Assembly (NCBI RefSeq): GCF_003391395.1
Contig: NZ_CP024190.1
Coordinates: 1,302,001 to 1,366,000, forward strand
DNA length: 64,000 nucleotides
Source: Mycobacterium marinum
Lineage (GTDB): Bacteria > Actinomycetota > Actinomycetes > Mycobacteriales > Mycobacteriaceae
Direction of reading: 5' to 3'
Below, piece after piece: positions 57,951 to 64,000 of this stretch. Below the pieces are notes generated by a model. That model had not been told where the DNA came from. It ran no database searches and saw nothing but the letters and a program-made list of their open reading frames with translations. Numbering within the stretch: position 1 is the stretch's first letter; the number at the start of each line of letters is the position of its first letter. Made by a program: the position numbers and the translations under genes.

Positions 57951-59083
57951 GGACGCGAGCTTCGGTCTTCGGCCAATCGCAGTGTCTTGTGGATCAATTC
58001 ACCGACGGCCTCGGACTCCACCAGAAACCCGTCGTGGCCACGGATGGAATCGACGACCTCCAGCCCGGCGCATCCGGGCAACAGATCGGCCAGCTCCTGC
58101 TGCAACCGCAGTGGGTAGAGGCGATCGGAGGTGATGCCACCGACGACCACCGGGACCGGGCACCCCCGCAGCGCAGCATGTATCCCGTCCCTGCCGCGGC
58201 CGACATCGTGTCTGTTGAGAGCCTCGGTCAGGATCACATAGCTACCGGCATCGAAGCGGGCCAGCAGCTTGTCGCCCTGATGTTCCAGGTAGCTCTGGAT
58301 CGCGTAGCGCCCGCCGTCCGCGGGATCCTCGCCGCCCTGACCGTCGTTGGCGAAGCGGCTGTCGAGTTCGATCTCGCCACGGTAGGTCAGGTGTGCGAAA
58401 CGGCGGGCGACCTTCAGCCCGGCTTCGGGCTTGCAGCCGGTCTCGTGATAGTCGCCGTTTCGCCAATTCGGGTCAGCCTTGATGGCTGCGATTTGCGTTG
58501 TCTGAGTGCCGATCTGGTCAGCGGTGGCGCGCGCACCCACCGCCAGCAGCAGCGCCGAGCGCACCCGATCGGGATGGCCGACAATCCACTCCAGCGCGCG
58601 GGCGCCGCCCATGGATCCGCCGACCACGGCGGCAACCTGGGTGATGCCCAGCGCCGCCAGGGCGGCCATGTCGGCTTCCACCTGGTCGCGCACCGAGATC
58701 AAGGGAAATCTCGAGCCCCAGGGTTTTCCGTCCCGGGCTAGTGAGCTGGGGCCGGTGGAGCCGCGGCAACCACCCAGCACGTTGGTGGCTACCGCGCACC
58801 AACGGTTGGTGTCGATCGGCGCGCCCGGGCCGACCATCCCGTCCCACCAGCCCGGGGTGGAATGCCCGGGGCCGGCGGGGCCGGTGACGTGCGAATCACC
58901 GGTGAGCGCGTGCAACACCATCACCACGTTGTCGCGGGTGGGGGACAACTCGCCCCAGCGCTGCAACGCGATGCAGACGTTGTCGATGACCGCACCGCTC
59001 TCCAGGCGCAGTGACCCGATATCGACCAGGCGCACTTCGCCTTCGGCGGGCAGTGTTTGGGTGGGCACGTCGGAGATCGTCAC
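57944..59083 (-). CDS. metX: Homoserine O-acetyltransferase
   Basis: MetX (MetA in M. tuberculosis naming) makes O-acetyl-L-homoserine from acetyl-CoA and homoserine. The 379 residues equal the M. tuberculosis length. The alpha/beta-hydrolase nucleophile elbow GGSMGG places Ser157, and the Asp/His pair lies near VVDSIRGHDGFLVE. It is co-transcribed with metY (11-bp gap) and precedes the methyltransferase. Cytosolic. Confidence 0.96.
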   Translation of the reverse strand: MTISDVPTQTLPAEGEVRLVDIGSLRLESGAVIDNVCIALQRWGELSPTRDNVVMVLHALTGDSHVTGPAGPGHSTPGWWDGMVGPGAPIDTNRWCAVATNVLGGCRGSTGPSSLARDGKPWGSRFPLISVRDQVEADMAALAALGITQVAAVVGGSMGGARALEWIVGHPDRVRSALLLAVGARATADQIGTQTTQIAAIKADPNWRNGDYHETGCKPEAGLKVARRFAHLTYRGEIELDSRFANDGQGGEDPADGGRYAIQSYLEHQGDKLLARFDAGSYVILTEALNRHDVGRGRDGIHAALRGCPVPVVVGGITSDRLYPLRLQQELADLLPGCAGLEVVDSIRGHDGFLVESEAVGELIHKTLRLAEDRSSRPW

Positions 59084-59094
59084 GTCGGTGCTCC

Positions 59095-60444
59095 TCAGAT
59101 GGCTGCTACTGCCTGTGAATCGCCGCTGAACTTGCGTGCCGCGGCGAACCCGAGCTCCAGGTCGGCCAGGATGTCTTCTATACCCTCGATGCCCACTGCT
59201 AAACGCACCAGTCCCGGACTGACGCCGGTGGACAGCTGCTCGGCCGGGCTCAGCTGGGCGTGGGTGGTCGATGCCGGATGGATCACCAGCGAGCGCACAT
59301 CGCCGATGTTGGCGACGTGGCTGTGCAGTTTGAGCGCATTCACGAATGCTTTACCGGCCTCGACGCCGCCGGCCAACTCGAACGACAGCACGGCCCCGGT
59401 TCCCTTGGGGGACAGCTTCTTTGCCCGCTCATGCCACGGCGAACCGGGTAGTCCGGCGTAGTTGACCGTGACAACATCCTCGCGGTCGGCCAGGAACTCT
59501 GCGACGCGCTGCGCGTTGGAAACGTGCCGTTCGATCCGCAGGCTCAGGGTTTCCAGGCCCTGGGCCACCAGGAAGGCGTTGAACGGCGAGGCCGCCGACC
59601 CCAAGTCGCGCAGCAGCTGGACGCGAGCCTTGAGGGCATAGGCCGGCGCGCCCAACTCGGCAAACACCACGCCGTGGTAGCTGGGGTCCGGTGTGGTGAA
59701 TTCGGGAAAACGGCCCTGCGTCCAGTCGAATGTGCCGCCATCGACGATCACACCCGCGATCGCGGCGCCGTGCCCGCCCAGGTACTTGGTGGCCGAGTGC
59801 ACGACGATGTCGGCGCCCTGCGTGAACGGCCGAATCAGGTACGGCGTGGCGATGGTGTTGTCGACGATCAGCGGTATCCCGTTGCGGTGGGCGACTTCAG
59901 CAACCCCGGGGGTGTCCAGCAGGTCGATCTGCGGGTTGGAGATGGTCTCACCAAAAAACGCCTTGGTGTTGGGCCGCACCGCCGCCTGCCACGAGTCCAG
60001 GTTGTCGGGGTCGTCGACGAAGCTGACCTCGATCCCCAGCTTTGCTAGCGAGTAATGGAACAGGTTGTAGGTGCCGCCGTAGAGGCGGGGGCTGGACACG
60101 ATGTGATCGCCCGCGCCGGCCAGGTTGAGGATGGCGAAGGTTTCCGCGGCCTGACCGGAGGACAGGAACAGCGCGGCGACCCCACCTTCGAGCGCGGCGA
60201 TGCGCTGCTCAACCACATCGGTAGTGGGGTTGCCCAGCCGCGTGTAGATGTTGCCGGGAACCTCCAGGCCGAACAAAGCGGCAGCGTGCGCCGTGTTTTC
60301 GAAGGTGTACGAGGTGGTTTGGTAGATCGGCAGCGCCCGCGCGTTGGTGGCGGAATCGGGCTGCTGGCCGGCGTGGATCTGCTTGGTTTCAAATGACCAA
60401 TGCGCGGTCGGATCTGCGTCAGTGCTGGTGTTTTCGGCGCTCAT
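59095..60444 (-). CDS. metY: O-acetylhomoserine sulfhydrylase
   Basis: MetY makes homocysteine from O-acetylhomoserine and sulfide (annotated metC in M. tuberculosis). The 449-residue protein belongs to the Cys/Met-metabolism PLP family; the PLP lysine is Lys220 in HSATKYLGG, and the YTRLGNPT and SSGQAAETFA segments are present. It is the first gene of a three-gene operon controlled by the SAM-IV riboswitch in its leader. Confidence 0.96.
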   Translation of the reverse strand: MSAENTSTDADPTAHWSFETKQIHAGQQPDSATNARALPIYQTTSYTFENTAHAAALFGLEVPGNIYTRLGNPTTDVVEQRIAALEGGVAALFLSSGQAAETFAILNLAGAGDHIVSSPRLYGGTYNLFHYSLAKLGIEVSFVDDPDNLDSWQAAVRPNTKAFFGETISNPQIDLLDTPGVAEVAHRNGIPLIVDNTIATPYLIRPFTQGADIVVHSATKYLGGHGAAIAGVIVDGGTFDWTQGRFPEFTTPDPSYHGVVFAELGAPAYALKARVQLLRDLGSAASPFNAFLVAQGLETLSLRIERHVSNAQRVAEFLADREDVVTVNYAGLPGSPWHERAKKLSPKGTGAVLSFELAGGVEAGKAFVNALKLHSHVANIGDVRSLVIHPASTTHAQLSPAEQLSTGVSPGLVRLAVGIEGIEDILADLELGFAAARKFSGDSQAVAAI

Positions 60445-60484
60445 GAGGCTACTTTCCCTGTCTGCTCAGGGGCCCGTCATGGCG

Positions 60485-60604
60485 GACCCGCGCTTGCCGT
60501 GTAGCCGACTGTGGCTACTCAACCTGGTCATCACCCGGGGCACCCCACCGCGGTTGGAGGGTTGCCGGCCAGCAAGCCGGGGCTTGACGCTGGCGCTCAT
60601 GACC
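60485..60604 (-). ncRNA. SAM-IV riboswitch of the met operon
   Basis: On the minus strand the 120 bases upstream of metY reproduce the actinomycete SAM-IV aptamer almost base for base: the closing GGTCATGAGCGCCAGCG helix, AGCCCCGGCTTGCTGGCC, the conserved CGGCAACCCTCC core, GCGGTGGGGTGCCCCGG, and GATGACCAGG, followed by a terminal hairpin AGTAGCCACAGTCGGCTAC. SAM binding should lower metY-metX expression. The 3' end is about 40 bases from the metY ATG. Confidence 0.93.
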
Positions 60605-60758
60605 GATCTGAAGCCTACCGTATCGCGGCTTGCTCGTGCCAACTCTCTGGGCGGGCGGCATCGCCGTCGCATGCCCCGAGCCTGCGAACCGCCCTTGTAA
60701 TCTGGGCTGATGAGCAACCGCTCGCCCAAACTCACAGCGCGGGAGGATTTGGGCTCAG

Positions 60759-61985
60759 ATGTCTGGTGAACCCAAGATCACGGTCAGCGGCCCGGTCGTG
60801 GAACTCGACGGCGACGAGATGACTCGCGTTATCTGGAAGCTCATCAAAGACCGGCTGATTCTCCCGCATCTGGACGTGAAGCTGCTCTACTACGACTTGG
60901 GTATCGAGCACCGGGACCGCACCGACGACCAGGTGACCATCGACGCGGCGTATGCGATCAAGAAGCACGGTGTGGGCGTCAAGTGCGCGACCATCACCCC
61001 CGACGAGGCCAGGGTCCGGGAATTCAACCTCAAGAAGATGTGGCTGTCGCCGAACGGGACGATCCGAAACATATTGGGGGGCACGATTTTCCGTGAGCCC
61101 ATCGTGATCTCCAACGTTCCGCGGCTGGTTCCGGGCTGGACCAAGCCAATCGTCATCGGCCGCCACGCGTTCGGCGACCAATACCGCGCGACGAACTTCA
61201 AAGTCGACCGGCCGGGCACCGTGACGCTGACGTTCACACCCGCTGACGGCAGCGAGCCGATCGTGCACGAAATGGTGTCCATCCCAGAGGACGGCGGGGT
61301 GGTGATGGGCATGTACAACTTCAGAAAATCCATTCAGGACTTCGCTCGGGCGTCTTTTTCCTATGGCCTAAACGCCAAATGGCCGGTGTACTTGTCCACC
61401 AAGAACACCATCCTGAAGGCCTATGACGGCATGTTCAAAGACGAATTCCAGCGAATCTACGAAGAGGAGTTCAAGGAGCGGTTCGATGCCGAAGGCCTGA
61501 CCTACGAGCATCGCTTGATCGACGACATGGTCGCTGCCTGCCTCAAATGGGAGGGCGGCTACGTCTGGGCCTGTAAGAACTACGACGGCGACGTCCAGTC
61601 AGACACGGTGGCGCAGGGCTACGGATCGCTGGGACTGATGACGTCGGTGCTGATGACGGCCGACGGGAAGACGGTGGAGGCCGAGGCCGCCCACGGCACC
61701 GTCACGCGCCACTACCGCCAGTACCAGGCCGGCCAGCCGACCTCCACCAATCCGATCGCCTCGATCTTCGCCTGGACGCGTGGCCTGGCGCACCGCGGCA
61801 AACTGGACAACACCCCCGAGGTCGTTCAATTCGCGCAGACGCTGGAAGACGTCGTCATCAAGACCGTGGAGAGCGGAAAGATGACCAAGGATCTGGCGAT
61901 CCTGATCGGTCCCCAGCAGGCCTGGCTCAACAGCGAGGAGTTCCTCGAAGCGATCGCCGAGAATTTGGCGAAGAAGCTGGGCTGA
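60759..61985 (+). CDS. icd: NADP-dependent isocitrate dehydrogenase
   Basis: This converts isocitrate to 2-oxoglutarate in the TCA cycle. The 408 residues belong to the homodimeric, eukaryote-like NADP-ICDH type: DGDEMTRVIWKLIK, SPNGTIRNILGGTIFREPI (substrate loop), and the conserved Asp region YDGDVQSDTVAQGYGSLG. GGGAGG lies 12 bases before the ATG, and TAATCT (60698-60703) could be its -10. Length matches M. tuberculosis icd1 (Rv3339c). It is divergent from the met operon, with a 314-bp region shared. Confidence 0.96.
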   Translation: MSGEPKITVSGPVVELDGDEMTRVIWKLIKDRLILPHLDVKLLYYDLGIEHRDRTDDQVTIDAAYAIKKHGVGVKCATITPDEARVREFNLKKMWLSPNGTIRNILGGTIFREPIVISNVPRLVPGWTKPIVIGRHAFGDQYRATNFKVDRPGTVTLTFTPADGSEPIVHEMVSIPEDGGVVMGMYNFRKSIQDFARASFSYGLNAKWPVYLSTKNTILKAYDGMFKDEFQRIYEEEFKERFDAEGLTYEHRLIDDMVAACLKWEGGYVWACKNYDGDVQSDTVAQGYGSLGLMTSVLMTADGKTVEAEAAHGTVTRHYRQYQAGQPTSTNPIASIFAWTRGLAHRGKLDNTPEVVQFAQTLEDVVIKTVESGKMTKDLAILIGPQQAWLNSEEFLEAIAENLAKKLG

Positions 61986-61995
61986 CCCGCAACGG

Positions 61996-62868
61996 CTAGC
62001 TGGCCGGCGGTTCGGCGGAGCGCAGGTGCGGGCAGCACTCTTCGATGAAGCCGCTGATCAGCGCGGTGACGCGGGCCGGCGCCTCGAACATCGGGACGTG
62101 TCCCACATTGTCGAGCACGGTGACCCGGTGGTCGTCGGGTAGATGGGTGGTGAAATGGCGGCTGTACCGGGGAGCGGGAATGATGCGGTCCTTCCCGCAG
62201 ATCACCAGATGCGCCGGGACGGCATTTTCGGCGAGCTCGCGCAGACCGTGCAGCAGTAGCGCCTTGACCAGCAGCTGAAGGTAGGCGGGGCAGTGCGCGA
62301 CGTCATCGATGCAGCCGAGCAGTTCGGCGTCGCTGACGCCGTCGGGCGACGCGCTGATCGCGTAGGTCGCCAACCGGCGGCTAAACGGCAGGCGCATCAC
62401 CCGCGGCCCGAGCAGCCAAGCCAGCGCCAACAGCGGGATGCCCATGACGAACTTGATGATCACCTCGAACTTGGCCGGGCTCCACCGCGTCCAGCCACCG
62501 GCGGGTGCGATGCCGGTGACACTGCGCGCACGTCCCCGGCGCTCGAGTTCGAATGCGACCCAGCCGCCCAGTGAATTGCCGACGATGTGGGCGCTGTCCC
62601 AGCCCAATTCGTCCATCTGACGCTCGACGTGATCGGCCAGCACCGCCGACGACAGGAACCAGGTACCGGCCCGCGGCCCGCCGTTGTGGCTGGCCATGGT
62701 CGGGGCAAACACCTCGTAGCGGCCGGTGTCGGCCAATCTCTGGGCCACTTGCTCCCACACCGCCTGGGACAGCAGGAAGGGGTGCAGCAGCAGCACCGGT
62801 TCTCCTGAGCCCAAGTGGATTGGCGCACGGGTCGGCGCCGAGGGTGAAGGGCCAAGCAGACGTCTCAT
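61996..62868 (-). CDS. Alpha/beta hydrolase
   Basis: From the ATG at 62868 it has 290 residues with LLLHPFLLS, the nucleophile elbow GNSLGG, the acidic VICGKDRIIP and the histidine in NVGHVPMFEAP, a full catalytic triad. The lid region (about 130-200) is hydrophobic, suggesting a lipid-like substrate. In M. tuberculosis the two halves are annotated as separate genes (Rv3337 and Rv3338), as if broken; here the frame is whole. The specific substrate is unknown. Confidence 0.88.
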   Translation of the reverse strand: MRRLLGPSPSAPTRAPIHLGSGEPVLLLHPFLLSQAVWEQVAQRLADTGRYEVFAPTMASHNGGPRAGTWFLSSAVLADHVERQMDELGWDSAHIVGNSLGGWVAFELERRGRARSVTGIAPAGGWTRWSPAKFEVIIKFVMGIPLLALAWLLGPRVMRLPFSRRLATYAISASPDGVSDAELLGCIDDVAHCPAYLQLLVKALLLHGLRELAENAVPAHLVICGKDRIIPAPRYSRHFTTHLPDDHRVTVLDNVGHVPMFEAPARVTALISGFIEECCPHLRSAEPPAS

Positions 62869-62953
62869 ATCACCGACAGTACAAGGTGGTACCGGCGGTA
62901 TCGCAAGTGTCTGCGAATCGCCGAAATTTGCGCATGAAAGGATCGGGGACACC

Positions 62954-63973
62954 ATGAGCACCCCGACCGGATCCCGCCGGATTTTCTCCGGCGTGCAGCC
63001 AACTTCTGACTCACTTCACCTCGGCAATGCGCTGGGCGCCGTCACCCAGTGGGTTGCGCTGCAGGACGACCACGACGCGTTCTTCTGCGTCGTCGACCTG
63101 CATGCGATCACCCTCCCGCAGGATCCCGAGGCGCTGCGGCGCCGCACGCTGGTCACCGCCGCGCAATACCTGGCGCTGGGTATCGATCCCGCTCGCGCCA
63201 CCATCTTTGTGCAAAGCCACGTACCGGCCCACAGCCAGCTGGCCTGGGTGCTGGGCTGCTTCACCGGTTTCGGACAGGCGTCTCGGATGACGCAGTTCAA
63301 AGACAAGTCGACGCGCCAGGGCGCCGATTCCGCGACGGTCGGCCTGTTCACCTACCCGGTGCTGCAGGCCGCTGATGTGCTGGCCTACGACGCGGAGCTG
63401 GTGCCGGTGGGGGAGGACCAACGTCAGCACCTGGAACTGGCGCGCGACATCGCGCAGCGGTTCAACGGGCGCTTCCCGGACACCTTCGTGGTACCCGACG
63501 TCCTCATCCCCAAGATCACCGCTAAGATCTACGACCTGCAGGATCCGACGTCGAAGATGAGCAAGTCGGCCAGCACCGACGCCGGGTTGATCAGCCTGCT
63601 CGACGCGCCGGCGGTGTCGGCCAAGAAGATTCGCTCGGCGGTGACCGACAGCGAACGCGAAATCCGCTACGACCCCGAGGCCAAACCCGGCGTTTCGAAC
63701 CTGCTGAGCATTCAGTCCGCGGTCAGCGGCGTCAGTATCGACACCCTGGTGGACGGCTACGCGGGACGGGGCTACGGCGATCTGAAAAAGGACACCGCCG
63801 AGGCCGTCGTCGCCTACGTCAGCCCGATCAAAGCCCGCGTCGACGAACTCACTGCCGATCTCAGCGAACTCGAGACGGTGCTCGCAGCAGGAGCCGAACG
63901 GGCCCACGACATCGCGAGCAAGACCGTGCAGCGTGTCTACGATCGGTTGGGTTTTCTTCCGCAACGGGGGTAA
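62954..63973 (+). CDS. trpS: Tryptophanyl-tRNA synthetase
   Basis: Class Ic synthetase charging tRNA(Trp). The 339 residues from the ATG at 62954 have the HIGH-like SLHLGNALGA and KMSKS (residues 201-205), plus the family's DLHAIT and GEDQRQHLELARDIA. Cytosolic, essential. It is divergent from the alpha/beta hydrolase (85-bp gap). Confidence 0.97.
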   Translation: MSTPTGSRRIFSGVQPTSDSLHLGNALGAVTQWVALQDDHDAFFCVVDLHAITLPQDPEALRRRTLVTAAQYLALGIDPARATIFVQSHVPAHSQLAWVLGCFTGFGQASRMTQFKDKSTRQGADSATVGLFTYPVLQAADVLAYDAELVPVGEDQRQHLELARDIAQRFNGRFPDTFVVPDVLIPKITAKIYDLQDPTSKMSKSASTDAGLISLLDAPAVSAKKIRSAVTDSEREIRYDPEAKPGVSNLLSIQSAVSGVSIDTLVDGYAGRGYGDLKKDTAEAVVAYVSPIKARVDELTADLSELETVLAAGAERAHDIASKTVQRVYDRLGFLPQRG

Positions 63974-63977
63974 GTGT

Positions 63978-64000
63978 TTGACCACGACGACTGAGCCGGC
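63978..64000 (+). CDS. Possible start of the next gene (Rv3335c-like membrane protein)
   Basis: After the trpS stop a TTG at 63978 opens a frame reading MTTTTEPA up to the window edge. The next gene in M. tuberculosis is Rv3335c, a YihY/BrkB-type membrane protein, on this strand and close behind trpS. Only 7 full codons are present, so this rests on position. Confidence 0.35.

Noticed and set aside
1..64000. tRNA, rRNA, insertion sequences, prophage or integrase genes
   Set aside because: No cloverleaf, transposase, integrase or phage structural motif was recognised on either strand by reading; a tool-based scan was not possible.

Overview
The window is GC-rich actinobacterial DNA from a Mycobacterium, very probably a slow grower. 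It carries a PE_PGRS gene, the mycobacterial mutasome genes (imuA', imuB, dnaE2) behind LexA/SOS boxes, a CVN (conservon) operon ending in mfpA, FAAL-type lipid genes and a SAM-IV riboswitch on metY. Gene order follows the M. tuberculosis Rv3401 to Rv3335c block in inverted orientation, with insertions, losses and replacements. The species cannot be named from sequence alone.

Layout. 1-5 kb: a trehalose/maltose-type GH65 phosphorylase (partial) with its HAD sugar-phosphate mutase, then two regulator/effector pairs (TetR with a SnoaL-like protein, HxlR with a DHA2 drug exporter). 5-10 kb: guaA, a putative lipoprotein, SOS-controlled imuA'-imuB. 10-17 kb: iunH, acrA1, lpqD, htdY, otsB2 and a WS/DGAT acyltransferase. 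17-24 kb: SOS-controlled dnaE2, an F420/flavin-type protein, a nitroreductase, a PE_PGRS gene and a SpoU-type methyltransferase. 24-30 kb: a SAM methyltransferase and the CVN operon (sensor, roadblock, DUF742, GTPase) with mfpA.

The accessory part starts after mfpA. A 643-bp non-coding stretch leads into a three-gene set of lower-GC DNA: FAAL-ACP, an alpha-oxoamine synthase fused to a GNAT/FemAB-like acyltransferase, and a CrtI-like FAD oxidoreductase. These look like a self-contained pathway from a free fatty acid to a sphingoid or amino-ketone lipid, possibly ceramide-like. It is followed by two tandem Rv1747-like FHA-ABC exporters on the opposite strand. After a conserved stretch (OYE-type reductase, folD, DUF3017, DUF732) come a berberine-bridge-type FAD oxidase and a 3,259-residue megasynthase. 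The megasynthase fuses FAAL, ACP, a mycocerosic-acid-synthase-like module (KS-AT-DH-ER-KR-ACP, with methylmalonyl motifs) and a C-terminal PapA/condensation-like acyltransferase. It therefore holds in one chain the jobs that FadD28, Mas and PapA5 do separately in DIM biosynthesis.

The right end is conserved: small secreted proteins including a hemophore-type protein, the metY-metX-methyltransferase operon under a SAM-IV riboswitch, icd, an intact alpha/beta hydrolase, trpS, and perhaps the first codons of the next gene. No tRNA, rRNA, CRISPR array, insertion sequence or prophage was seen. All family assignments come from reading motifs and from remembered family sequences; no database search was run.
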